Under the pieces are notes generated by a model. It saw only the letters and a list, made by a program, of their open reading frames with translations, did no database searches and was not told the DNA's origin. A stretch of DNA of 64,000 nucleotides from Atopsyche davidsoni (lineage: Eukaryota > Arthropoda > Insecta > Trichoptera > Hydrobiosidae), in the NCBI GenBank assembly GCA_022113835.1, contig JAILWY010000010.1, forward strand, positions 13,077,501 through 13,141,500, read 5' to 3'. A program made the position numbers and the translations under genes. Shown here piece by piece: positions 53,140 through 64,000 of this stretch. The number at the start of each line of letters is the position of its first letter. Positions within the stretch are counted from its first letter, which is position 1.

Positions 53140-53330
53140 CTTGAGCACACCAGGATCTGAACCGGAAGCTTCTACTTTCTTGAGCCCACGCCGGGCCTTT
53201 CTCCAGCGCGGGAGGATTAGTGACCTGATTTATAGCCCTCGACTGTGCCAACTTGCCGCCAACTTTTCAGGGGAGTGGCGGCCGTTGATGGTGATGATCT
53301 GCGATCAATGCGCCTACTCTCTCTGACATA
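53140..53330. promoter_or_regulatory. G+C-rich island
   Basis: About 190 bp of higher G+C (CCGGGCCTTTCTCCAGCGCG, GGGGAGTGGCGGCCG). The plus strand is open as the tail of a 95-codon frame, but no domain is recognised. Coding or regulatory origin cannot be separated by eye. Confidence 0.23.
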
Positions 53331-55729
53331 GAAAGGCATTCTTCTAGATATAGAATATAACCAAAAACGTTTTAATTTCAGCGCTTTATAGAATTATGGA
53401 CAAACTCGCTGGAACATTTCGTTTTGTTTTAGATTTGGCTCAAATAACGAGATAACTTTAAGCATAAGATTTTAGAGATACTGTAATTATCACCCACAAG
53501 AATTATATAATGAAAAAATGAAGACTTATAAAATTTTAACTGCATTGGATTTTCAGATAGATATTTAAAAATAACATGTTCTGAAAACATTTTCGATAAG
53601 TTAACTTCCTGGTTATTTTGGAACGTGTTTATATGCTTGCCATATTTTTATTATTTTCTTGCAATGTTAAAAAATATAAATCAGTTATAATATTTAACCA
53701 TTGAATTGATATCCCGTTTATTAAAATAATGATATTTTAATGTTATTTAAAACCCTAGATTATAACAATTGCTTGAGCAATTTAAAAAATAAGTATGAGA
53801 ATGCCTTGATCAGCTTATTACAAATATCTAAATAAAGCCAAAGGATAAAGCGTATATCAAAGGCGTCCTAATTGTTAACTCAGGTGTGTAATAGTGTATT
53901 AAGCATGTATGTAATCTTTGCAGTATTATATATAGCTGACATCATATTAATTTAAAAATAAAAATACTGTTAAATTCCTCGCCACTGGATTTGAATCCCA
54001 AAACCCTCTGGTATCTTTGCAGGTGATTTATAAAATAAGTTACGTGAAAAATACGAAGTTTCTCCCCAAACGAAACTCTACATATTTCTATTGCAAAGAA
54101 TATACTCAGCAATCTTTAAATTCTTATACGGTACGATAGTATCGCTTTAATTTTTAAGGCATATTTCCCCATAAGTTTTATACCCATTTAAAAGTAAAGT
54201 AACTTTAATATATTCTATGTATTTTATATTTAAAACCAAATGGTTTTAAGTCTTAACAAACATGTATACGTTGAAATGACTCAAACGGTGCATTTTTAGG
54301 TTTTTATATGGCTTATTTTAATTTGTAATATTTCTTAAAAGAAAATAAAGTTTTTATTTTTTCTGTTCAAAAAAGCAAGGGATAGTGTCACCCCAGCGTG
54401 AAAAAATCACTAGGCAGCACAAAAAAACAACACTTACAAACCAGAGTCATCCAATTATAAAAAAGACAAAAGAATTAATGGAAAAGTTTGGGCCAAGTTT
54501 TAGAATATCAGCGGAGAAGGAAATTGAAAATTATTTTTGGGTTAAGTCTAAGCATCTTTTGCTTATCTGGCCCGTTTTTGGGTCACCCTGTTCGTACTCG
54601 AGACTGCGGTTGTAAATACGGTCGCTCGTTTTTCTCCTTGTTTTACATTTTTTGTTCCACTTGAAGCGTCGTAGGAAATTATGGCTGTCGTAGTTTCTAG
54701 ATTAGATAAAACTTTTTTTTGAGATTTTTTACTTGCGGGTGACCATTAAGAAACACGATTTCATTTTGTGAAGTTCTTTCCCATAATAAGACTATTTTTA
54801 AGATTGTTTATCGATCAAAGTTGCTTATGAAGATATTTTTTTGTTGAATGTTGTTACATCTTAAGTAAATTGGTTTAAAACATGTAGTGTTTATAAACAA
54901 ATTATGTTATCGGGTATCTTATTACAATGTCATGTATATGAAAACCCTTTTCAAACATGGTCAGCGATACCATAACTGGATTTTTTAAAACATATATAAA
55001 CACATTTACCGTATTAAATTCAAAAAGGCAAAACAATATAAAAAAGGTATAATAAAAACTAATATAATTATATTATTAAATTAAACTTATAATAAAATAA
55101 CTTTTATAAAAAAAAAATGTACATGCAAATATTTTTTTTATATAAAATGAAATAACAAAGATAGAAACAAAGAAATCAAAACTTATAGAAACATTTAAAA
55201 ATAAATTTGTGAATTTTATTTCAGAGCACACCCGCTGTAATTAATCTCAAGTAATTTTTACATGAAATTACGTTCAGAATGGTGGCATTCCCGAGCTATT
55301 TTAATTTTCACAGCCTTAGCTCATTACCTGCGCAGGTAACATTACGTGTGTACTATAATGGGGAGCTTTATTTATGGGCTAGAATGAAATATAACTCAGG
55401 TCTGTGTGTAAGAATTATACATTTTCTATATTACCGAGCACAGCAGGTAAACCTCATCGAAAAATAAACGCTAGCTTTGTCATGGCGAGGCCAATAATTT
55501 ATTGCTTTATTAGGACCGACAAAATATTATCAGAATTATTTTCAAGAGGTTATTTTGTTTATAACATGGAAAGGAAGTAAACAGCTGCTTTTATTGAACA
55601 CTATAAGGTGCGATGTATGCAGGTATTATGTGGTCGCAAATAATACAACCTCGCATGTAATGAAAGGACGAATAATAAAGATATACGCACCTCTAACAGA
55701 AATTATAATACTGTCTTTAGAAATTTATT
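53331..55729. other. gene desert
   Basis: GGATTTGAATCCC near 53989 looks like a T-arm but no tRNA precedes or follows on either strand. TTTTGGGTCACCCTG (54577-54591) resembles the end of a DNA transposon, but no partner end was found in inverted orientation. No gene recognised. Confidence 0.5.
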
Positions 55730-55779
55730 TATTTTTCTAATTAATAGAAATTATAAATTTCTCATTAATTAGAAAAATA
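55730..55779. repeat. near-perfect 50-bp palindrome beside mariner
   Basis: Outer arms of 16 bp (TATTTTTCTAATTAAT at 55730-55745 and its complement at 55764-55779) enclose a second palindromic stretch, AGAAATTATAAATTTCT. It ends 32 bp before the mariner TA duplication. Confidence 0.95.
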
Positions 55780-55813
55780 GATATCAATAAGCGTGAATTT
55801 GTGTTTGTTTATA

Positions 55814-55842
55814 CGGTGTGTGCATTATTTTTTTCGGATTTT
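55814..55842 (+). repeat. mariner terminal inverted repeat
   Basis: Starts CGGTGTGTGCATTA and ends CGGATTTT; two mismatches to the opposite end. Confidence 0.95.
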
Positions 55843-55887
55843 GTGTGAAATTGGAGCTTTATTATAAAAAAATTGGTACAATATATT

Positions 55888-56923
55888 CTATTCAAAATAT
55901 TGTCCATCGCTAGCCACTACTTTTCCCATCTTTTGGGCAAATTATGGATTCCATCCCAAAAGAACTGTTCGTCTTTTAAAGCCAAGAAAGAATCAAGCCA
56001 ATTTTTGATACCCTGTTCAGAAGTGAAGCGTATTCCAGAAAAGGCATTCTGCATCGATTGAAACAAGTAGTAGTCGGAAGGGGCAAAGTCTGGGCTATAA
56101 GGCGGCCGAGGCAGAACTTCCCATCCACTGTTTTCCAAATAGGTTTTAACCGATTTAGCAACATGTGGCCGAGCATTGTCATGGTGGAAAATTACAGACT
56201 CGTGCCTGGTCGCATATTCTGGCCGTTTTTCTGCCAATGCTCGATTCAAACGCATCAATTGTTGTCTGTAGAACTCGCCCGTGATAGTTTGGCCTAGTTT
56301 CAGCAGCTCATAGTGGATGACATCCTTCTGATCCCACCAACTACACAGCATTACCTTGGCTCCATGAATATTTGGCCTGCCTTCGATATTGATGCATGCT
56401 CTGGCTTACCCCATGATTTTTTACGCTTCAGGTTGCCGTAGCGAATCCATTTTTCATCACCAGTGATGATACGATGCAAAAATGACTTCTTTTTGTGTTG
56501 TTCAAGCAGCATTTCTGAAATGCAAAATCGCATTTTGACGTCTCTCGGCTTCAATTCGTGTGGCACCCAATTTTCTTGCTTTTGAATAATTCCCAATGCT
56601 TTGAAGTGTCTTGAATCTGTTGCTCGATCAATTCCCAATGATTTTGCGAGTTCTGCTTGCGTTTGACACGAGTCTTTATCGAGGAATGCCTCTAATTCTT
56701 CATCTTAGAATTTTTTTGGTTGGCCTGGACGTTCTTTGTCATCCACATCGAAATCACCATTGTTAAAGCGTTGAAACCAGTTTTCACACGTTTTTTGCGA
56801 TGGAGCATGTTCACCATAAACTTCACACAGCAATAGGTGACTTTCAGTTGGTTTTTTCTTCCAATTGAAACAGAAAAGTAAAGCTTCCCGCAAATTGCGT
56901 TTTGTTGGTACAAAAGTTGACTT
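55888..56923 (-). pseudogene. mariner transposase pseudogene
   Basis: With two missing bases restored the gene spans 346 codons including the stop, the normal 345-residue mariner length. Order on the minus strand: N-terminal DNA-binding half (TKRNLREALLFCFNW, NWFQRFNNGDFDV); the signature WVPHEL; GDEKW (first catalytic aspartate, near 56450); HDNARPH (second, near 56175); YSPDFAPSDYYLF (third, 34 residues after the second, i.e. D,D34D). Damage: the start codon position is AAG (56921-56923); TAA replaces a codon after QPKKF (56705-56707); one base is missing near 56376-56382 and another near 55921-55924, just before the final VVASDGQYF and TAG at 55888-55890. I do not assign a subfamily; the HDNARPH/YSPDFAPSD form is not irritans-like. 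Confidence 0.96.
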
Positions 56924-57062
56924 GTTGAGAGCTCAAAAAAAATGTTGTATACACTTCCTCGATATGACATATACTGAAAACAAAAGCGCAATAATGACGC
57001 TTTACAATTAAATGTTAAATTATTGCCTGATGCGATTCAATACTAGTAACACCATCTCTTAG

Positions 57063-57091
57063 AAAATCCGAAAAAATTAACGCACACACCG
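57063..57091 (-). repeat. mariner terminal inverted repeat
   Basis: Complement reads CGGTGTGTGCGTTA... ending CGGATTTT, at the 5' side of the transposase gene. Confidence 0.95.
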
Positions 57092-57093
57092 TA

Positions 57094-57319
57094 TATAATA
57101 TCATAATCTGTGAACCATAAAAAATATAAATATGGAGTTTTATAAAAAAATAATTAATTTGTATTTGTTCAGAGCAATGGTAACTATGTTTAAAAAGGCT
57201 CTTTTTTTGGTAATTAAAATACGCAAATAAAACATTAAATTACTGATGATATCAAAAAACATTATTCAGATAAGTTTATACAAGCTTAACCTACAGGAAC
57301 AATGGTAATATTACGTTGC
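57094..57319. other. AT-rich spacer
   Basis: Nothing recognised. Confidence 0.5.
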
Positions 57320-57600
57320 TTGAGGCGGCCACATGAGAAGTGCAACGCTCCGGTTTTGAGTGCTAAGGTTAAGCACATACTGAACCACCGCCTGCCTCCC
57401 TGGAGGTGTTCGAGGCGCTCTGTTTAATTCAGTGGCATCTGCGGCCACCCCGCGATCCCGAGGCTCGCTGGATTAAGATGCACTTGAATTCTGAACACCG
57501 CTTAGCCCTAGCTCATACCCCCTGTAGTGGAAGACGTTCCTGTAATTATGTTTAGTTATCGGACTATTACAAGCGCGTCCGCCGAGTTACCGCACTACCC
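57320..57600. other. G+C-rich block, unclassified
   Basis: About 250 bp of clearly higher G+C (GAGGCGGCCACATGAG, CCACCGCCTGCCTCCCTGG, GCGGCCACCCCGCGATCCCG). Stops interrupt the frames checked. GTGCTAAGGTTAAGCAC (57360-57376) is a small hairpin. It could be an old SINE or a regulatory island; no A/B boxes or poly-A tail clinch the first. Confidence 0.3.
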
Positions 57601-58464
57601 TTAAGTATGACAAAATTGTATTAACTAATAGAGCTGCTCGCTACTAATACGTGCTTCATCCGTTCGTATTGTACGAGTGTGTAGAGGTTACGGAAATATA
57701 CAATATTCTGTCTATTTTCACGTAATTTACCAACAAAAAAAAATTACATAAAAGGAAAGCTTTTCAAGAAAATTTGCCATGTAAGCCAAGTTTTCACGAT
57801 ACAACCAGATATAAGTGTAAAAAAAATGAACACAAATGTAAGATCAACTGAGTTGGAGATGCGATAGCTGACCTAACGGATGAACTATGTTTAATACTAA
57901 AAAATAATGTCGTGATTTTTATTAAAATTTGGGCAAGTTGTATTATGATAGCACTGTGTGGTGGAGTAACAACACATTCAATAAATTTTATTTTTAAAAT
58001 CTTAAGATTATACTTAAGATGTTTTTAAATAATTATACTGCATTAGAAATCCTGTTATTAATAGCTTAAAATATGACAGCTAATATTTAATATCACGGTT
58101 TCCCATTTATTAAAACATGGCTAGTAGAATATATAATAAATAGACTTTATAATTTGTAATAAAAAATATAAACGCGTAAAATAATAATTATACAATATTG
58201 CGAGATTTATTCGTTATATAAGTCTTTGCAAACTAACAATGACGTTTGACCGCAACCATTCTAAGGATTCCATATTTGCAGTGCTTTAATACGCTGGCAC
58301 GTCAACGAGTAAACCCCCGTCAGATGCACGCTTACGGTGAGCTTTATACTGTCGCATCAAAAAGCTTTCCGTAGCGTAAATGGTCTATTTTTAAAAAACC
58401 ACAAGCTATTACATTTGATGACCGCTTAATTTTCATGCCCGTTGTGCTGGAAATGTTATATATT

Positions 58465-58465
<1 letters not shown>
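57601..58465. other. gene-free DNA
   Basis: Mostly AT-rich. A G+C-richer patch at 58245-58385 contains GACCGCAACC, a Runt-type core. No gene. Confidence 0.45.
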
Positions 58466-59173
<708 letters not shown>

Positions 59174-59299
59174 TTATTTCTTATAACAAGGGTCTTCATT
59201 AATCAGCCCTTGTCTACCCACTCTTAAACGACAGCCATCTCTTGTTCCGTTATTCAGCGGACTCCGTGTTGGTTTCCAACTCTCTACAACTGCCAATGG
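59174..59299 (-). other. 41-codon open segment, unrecognised
   Basis: On the minus strand a G+C-richer segment is open from CCATTGGCAG (59290-59299) to a TAA at 59174-59176, giving a basic peptide (SWKPTRSPLNNGTRDGCRLR, then VGRQGLINEDP). It feels repeat-like, but I cannot name a family. It does not join the candidate exon at 59879-60001 in a matching phase with the acceptors tested (59290 and nearby). Confidence 0.2.
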
Positions 59300-59878
59300 T
59301 TAAGTATTCATATTAATACATAAATTATGAGTAATTCAGTATTTATTTAATACGTGTCCATTTTTTACCTTTGCATCTCTTTTATTTGCATGCATCGTAC
59401 TAGATTGTCTTATGTCCATTCAAATAATAATAACTTCATTACTAAATGAGGCAGTAAGGCGAAGCAGTCCTTATTAATTTCATCTAACGTTTTACGATTA
59501 TATACAATAATAATAATAACGTTTTATGACGTAACAAGTTTAAAAAAATATATATGAGCTAAAACAGATACTTCTTTGATAAATTTAATAATTCAAATTA
59601 ATTTAGTTGATTGCACGTCTTAAAATGTTCATGAATAAACAACATTATTTAAATTTAAAAAGCAGAACCCCTACCCTATGTATATTTAAAACAGATTCGC
59701 TTTGTGTGTCTCTAATAGGAAACGTTTTTTTTTATAAATGATTGTTAAATTCTGCCACAGTTTTATTTTTCCTGCTTAGAACGAAAAAGGATGAATCGAA
59801 TTTTAAAAAAGAAAACATAAAAAGGGTTCTCCCAAATCGACGACCGTAAATGGCAGGCATATAAAACTTGGTACTTAC
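59300..59878. other. AT-rich spacer
   Basis: No gene seen. A donor-like GTAAGTAC on the minus strand is at 59871-59878, next to the candidate exon. Confidence 0.5.
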
Positions 59879-60001
59879 AGCTAAATAGACAACTTTGTTT
59901 TGGCTTTTCCCTTTTATAAAGCCACATGATGCAGCTATGAAAAACCAGCCACTCAACACAGCACAAAAGTCCAGAATGTCAAAAATATAAACAGAATTTA
60001 T
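59879..60001 (-). CDS. candidate internal exon, one hydrophobic segment
   Basis: On the minus strand a strong acceptor (ATATTTTTTGCAG, ending at 60002) and a consensus donor (GTAAGT, from 59878) enclose 123 nt, exactly 41 codons with no stop. The peptide has one long hydrophobic stretch (residues 4-29, including VYIFDILDFCAVLSG and WFFIAASCGF) followed by KGKSQNK, like a membrane helix with a basic cytoplasmic or extracellular edge. A second candidate exon 463 bp upstream ends in the same phase. Nothing identifies the family; a chemoreceptor-like or other small membrane-protein exon is possible. Acceptor-donor pairs with open DNA between them arise by chance in AT-rich DNA, so support is weak. 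Confidence 0.22.
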
Positions 60002-60462
60002 CTGCAAAAAATATTCACATTAAAATATTTTAAGTCTTCAAGTGACAGAATAATATAAATGTTTGATATTTTTTTATGTTTGCAAATTATTGAACAAACA
60101 AAGTCCATTAGCTTTTTATATATATTTTTGAATAGAGCTTAGAGGTATATTAATAAATTAAATATATTACTGAATTTTTTGTCAAAAGGTAAAATGTATC
60201 CAATAGCTAAACTTTTAATACGTAATATGAAAAACTCATCCCAGACTTCTTTCTCTACTTTACTAGATATCTATATTACATAACAACTCAAATTTAATAA
60301 TATATTTGTGATTTTAAAAATCATGAAAATATTTTGGCTCTCATTTTTTGCATATTTTACATTACAAATTTGCTTTTTTGTACTTTCTCAATAAGAATAT
60401 ATTTTTTTTGATTTCATTTAAAAGAAATAAATCGTTTGCATAGCAGAGATACTTTATTCCAT

Positions 60463-60497
60463 ACCTCGTGGGCTGAATTTCGCTGATTCCACGAGGT
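60463..60497. repeat. 9-bp perfect inverted repeat
   Basis: ACCTCGTGG (60463-60471) and CCACGAGGT (60489-60497) with a 17-base spacer, in an otherwise AT-rich area. Possible protein site or RNA hairpin. Confidence 0.9.
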
Positions 60498-60559
60498 GCA
60501 GTCCGTGTTCGCCAGACGCTGCTCACTTCTTAGTATGTCGTTCATGTAAATACTAACTG
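60465..60559 (-). CDS. candidate internal exon with coding-like codon use
   Basis: On the minus strand, an acceptor-like TTGTCTTCCAG (ending at 60560) and a donor GTATGG (from 60464) enclose 95 nt. After a split first codon it reads 31 codons without stop (SIYMNDILRSEQRL, then ANTDCTSWNQRNSAHE). About 19 of 31 third positions are G or C, well above the local average, which favours real coding or a G+C-rich non-coding island. The end phase (0) matches the start phase of the candidate exon at 59879-60001. No family recognised. The last bases also form one arm of a perfect inverted repeat. Confidence 0.2.
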
Positions 60560-60599
60560 CTGGAAGACAATTCTTCAGAAATACCGTTGTTAATTTATT

Positions 60600-61229
60600 T
60601 TTTCTGACAAACAATATAATAATGGATGTATATAATATTTATAAACTTCGGAACTGCTATAGAGCTTAAAACTCAACGTTGCAGTCAAAAACGTCTATTA
60701 AAAACAGGTCACTAATGACTATTCACTTTAAAATAATAAAATAACGGCTGAATTGTGCAGCTTGTAGGTGAAAATATAGCAAAATCATGACTCAAGAAAC
60801 TGAACCGAGTCATGTGATTTATTGATCTGATTTATCTCGCTAAACAGCTCACTGCAGTATTTTTTTTATCTATTTTAAATATATAATAAAAGGTTTTTGT
60901 AATATAAATTATACAGATTAAATATAATATTTAGTATATTTAATAAAATAAATGTTGAAAATTGTGTTATATTTTTATAAAAATAATTAGTACGAGTATA
61001 TTTCCATCGTACGAGAAAAGACTCTTCCAAAAAAAAACCGATATCACAAGCACTGTATGTTTTAAATGTATTTCTTTACATTAAGCTTTGACTTAACAAT
61101 TTTTTTGTAAAATAACATCATTTTTAATTTTTTTGCGTTATTATAAGCAACATCAACGAATGATTAAATACCTAAATCAATATCCTTGCATATTTAAACC
61201 AAGAAGAGTATCGTAAAACCCGTGAGTTT
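60600..61229. other. AT-rich spacer
   Basis: Nothing recognised. Confidence 0.5.
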
Positions 61230-61440
61230 GTTTTATTCTAAAACCGTTTCAGTAATCTGCCCATACATGGTGGTCCCTGTATATACAGATCTATTTGTAC
61301 TTCTCCGAGGCCGCACCCACGAATAAATATCAGCAGCTTTTGTGTTTGCCTAAGACGCTTGCAAATGTACTGTGTAGTTGAATAACGTCGTAGGCAACGT
61401 TTTGTTTAAGAATTTAACTCCCTCCCGAAGCGTTTTTCAG
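61230..61440. promoter_or_regulatory. G+C-richer island
   Basis: Higher-complexity block (CTCCGAGGCCGCACCCACG, TTTGCCTAAGACGCTTGC, ACTCCCTCCCGAAGCG) with no long frame on either strand. Possible conserved non-coding element. Confidence 0.22.
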
Positions 61441-63534
61441 GACCTACGTATTGCTAGATATTGAGTTGATGAAAAAACAGTTTGAGACATTACAAAATTA
61501 TCAGTTTTTATATTTGTACTATTTGAGTATTTCTATATTAATTTGTTTTATCTAACACATATTTTTAGGAGTTGAAAATTGTCCCTTAATTAAGATGAAA
61601 AGATATTATTGTATTTAGAACAGTTATTTTTATCAAGATATTTACTCATAATTTTGGTAAAACGGATTTCAAGAACTGACATTCATTGACAAAACTAATT
61701 TATATACGTCAGCCTTTGCCTGCTTCAATCTTACTCAGTGTCCACAAGTAGCCTCTTTTACTATACGGTGTAGAAAATTACAAAATGAGCGAGTATTTTG
61801 CATGAATACATTTTTAAAATTTCTGATTTCTTTGTGATCTTAGGAAATTCTTTGAAATGCTTATTGAATCGCCCCATGCTAAATAACCCTGAATATCATC
61901 AAAAAATACAACGATAAATTTTTTTTAAATTATTAATTTCATTTATTAATTAATAATTCGCCTTCGTGTCCAAGTGTAAAATAATATCAAAATAAATTTA
62001 AACAATGAATAATTTTTTTTTTCGAAAACTTCGTTACTTGCTCCTTAGCTCGTGAAGGAAAAAAATTAAGTTGAGTAATTTTAGTACGCATTTATTGACG
62101 CTATTTAAATGGCCTCATGCACATATGGCCACAGATATATTAAACGTAAATAAAAAAATTTAAAATTAAATAATTTTTTCAAACGTGCGGTCTTATATTA
62201 TATGGTTTATATTCAAATTTGTAAGCGCTTACTGGTCAAATGACAACCTTAAAAGATAAAAATCGCTGTCAAACAAAAATGATCCAATGTTCCAAAGCCA
62301 AATTAAACTTGCCTGTCGCTGATAATGTAAGAACAATTAACCAATGAATATTCCTTACCCATGTCACCTTCTCTCAACCAAGTTCTCCTTTGCCATATTT
62401 TTACTTTTACCGCCTGTCATATTACTGGAGTATTCTATCTAAAGAATTAAATGTGTTACGAAATATCAACAAAAAAAATATGCCATATAAGTTTGAGATA
62501 AAATTATTCCATAATATTCCTGCTTGCATTATTTATCACTTATTCCTTATCAGACTTCATATATATAAACCTTATCTCATTAAAAGTAAGGAAAATCTTC
62601 AGCTCAGTCACAAATTTAAAGTCAGTATTATATAATATTTTAAAACAATAACTTTCTAGCAGGCACTGCTTTTTTTTAATTTTGATGTATATCTAGTTGG
62701 TGTTATACATAACTGAAAACTAATCTCTTCGTCTGCTGATCACAAAAAGTCTAGCAATGAAAAAAATAGCTTTCATTGTATAGAATTTAACAATGTTATG
62801 AGTTATAAAAATTACATTACCATAGCGATTGGGTTTATTCTTTTGGAACGGCCGATTTTTCGTCGTTCTCCCCCTCGTCATCTCTTCTCTCTCTTGATAT
62901 AATTCATCAGATGGAGCTTATAAATCTATTTCACACCCGGCTAGTATCATCACCCAGGAAGTACAACAAGTTGACGAGGAAGTATAAAATATAACAAAAA
63001 CTTTCTTTATATACTTTTAAGTAGGCCATAACTTTTAAAGATACTTATATTGTAACTCTCCGTGGTACACGAATTAATTAGAACCAAACCGTAAGTGCGA
63101 TCACTGATATTTATATTTAAAACTTCCACATGAATTTGAAAATATATGATATGTTCTGTTTTATATAATACATATAATATTTACATTTATTTATATACAT
63201 GAATATAACATGTGTGTGATACTTAAAATATTATTTTTACACTTTATATTTTATTGAATTTCATTACAAATCTATTTTCGTTGTAGTACCTCTAATCCAG
63301 GCCCGAAATAGAAGGCTTGCAAAGTTTGAGTTTTAAAGAAAGTGCGCCCAAGTTGGGCACTTCTGCCTGTGTCGCAGAATTGTTGTAATTACGCCTATTC
63401 GCTCTTTATAATTCGTTCCTATAGGATTGTTAGAAAGACGATTTCCTCATAAAACTCCAGCTGACAATATTTTACCTTACACTTACTAAAGAAGATTTGA
63501 CAATTTAGCTTGTAAATACAGGTATATCACCTGT
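61441..63534. other. gene desert
   Basis: G+C-richer patches are at 62845-62990 and 63290-63450. The latter holds an interrupted inverted repeat, AGTGCGCCCAA/TTGGGCACT, at 63341-63361. The 81-codon frame at 62390-62635 is chance-sized. Confidence 0.5.

Positions 63535-63596
<62 letters not shown>
63535..63596. repeat. (AT)n microsatellite
   Basis: About 60 bp of uninterrupted alternating A/T. Confidence 0.97.
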
Positions 63597-63597
<1 letters not shown>

Positions 63598-63639
63598 AAT
63601 ATTGAAAAAAATGTTTTTACACAACTGAGACAAATTTAT

Positions 63640-63850
63640 CACATGTTCGAACTAAATTTACATTAAAATCTGTTATTGAGAAACCCTCAGAGGCACAGAA
63701 AGGAAAGAAGGCTTAAGATGAGATGGATTTATGTCCTGGTAGCGAACTGCCGAATGCAAGCCGAGCTGAATTGAAAAACGGGGGCGTGAAATAGGAACTA
63801 GAGTAGAGCCTCATCTTAGTTGTAGCGCCGAAGAAGGCTGTGAGGTTTAT
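63640..63850. promoter_or_regulatory. purine/G+C-richer island
   Basis: Block of higher complexity near the window end (AGGCACAGAAAGGAAAGAAGG, AACTGCCGAATGCAAGCC, GGGGGCGTGAAATAGG). Frames are short. Possible conserved non-coding element. Confidence 0.2.
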
Positions 63851-64000
63851 TCATATTTTATTATTTACATTTTAAGTGAGAATGTGTAAACCGTTTGATA
63901 TATCAAAATCAAAAATAAATACTAGTAGAAAAGTTTTTCTTTCAAAGTAAACCTATTTTACTATTGAAGAAGTTCACCGTTACCTTTACCTTTGTATAAT
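63851..64000. other. AT-rich end of window
   Basis: Nothing recognised. Confidence 0.5.

Larger units (their letters stand above)
55812..57093 (-). mobile_element. full-length mariner element, inactivated
   Basis: TA duplications (55812-55813 and 57092-57093) flank a 1,278-bp element, the standard mariner length. The ends are 29-bp inverted repeats agreeing at 27 positions (55814-55842, starting CGGTGTGTGC; 57063-57091). A single transposase gene lies on the minus strand with about 70-170 bp between it and each end. The ends look usable but the gene is broken in four places, so the copy cannot make its own transposase. Confidence 0.97.

Noticed and set aside
53975..54010. GGATTTGAATCCC, T-arm-like on either strand
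   Set aside because: It is near-palindromic and isolated; no tRNA fold found.
54380..54760. GTCACCC/GGGTGACC motifs resembling transposon ends
   Set aside because: The three copies are in direct or outward-facing order and do not bracket an element with target duplications.
56692..56991. 99-codon minus-strand frame inside the mariner
   Set aside because: It is an out-of-frame shadow of the transposase N-terminus.

Overview
The window reads as nuclear DNA of an arthropod, most likely an insect. It is very A+T rich (roughly 70% by eye) and full of long (AT)n and (AT)n(TG)n microsatellites. It carries a mariner and a piggyBac-type transposon and has short stretches of the insect telomere-type TTAGG motif. 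No complete host protein-coding gene is visible. At this composition a stop falls about every 12 codons, so several chance reading frames near 100 codons are expected. The only two frames clearly above that level both belong to transposons.

Layout. 1-6.7 kb: gene-free AT-rich DNA with two AT microsatellites, a degraded 5S rRNA-like sequence near 1.5 kb and a degenerate tRNA-like piece near 6.7 kb. 6.8-45.5 kb: a long gene desert broken by short islands of higher G+C (about 100-350 bp, one every 2-4 kb) that carry no readable gene and look most like conserved regulatory or old repeat sequence. This part also has a tRNA-Thr-like relic at 20.9 kb and a possible hAT-type fragment at 36.8 kb. 45.55-45.79 kb: a foldback of two inverted copies of a unit carrying a hammerhead-like core. 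46.93-48.73 kb: an internally deleted piggyBac-family element with 13-bp terminal repeats and TTAA target duplications. 55.81-57.09 kb: a full-length but dead mariner with 29-bp terminal repeats and TA duplications. 57.1-64 kb: more gene desert, with a 157-bp AT microsatellite and a weakly supported pair of minus-strand exons at 59.88-60.56 kb.

Interpretation. Both transposase genes are broken: the mariner has lost its ATG and has a nonsense codon and two 1-base frameshifts; the piggyBac has two nonsense codons, a missing catalytic core and a frameshift. Their ends are still well preserved, so they could in principle have been moved in trans. The spaced G+C islands (some holding CTCF-like, DRE and RFX-like motifs) would fit a large intron or the regulatory surroundings of a developmental gene outside the window, but that is inference. 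I found no previously undescribed multi-gene system.
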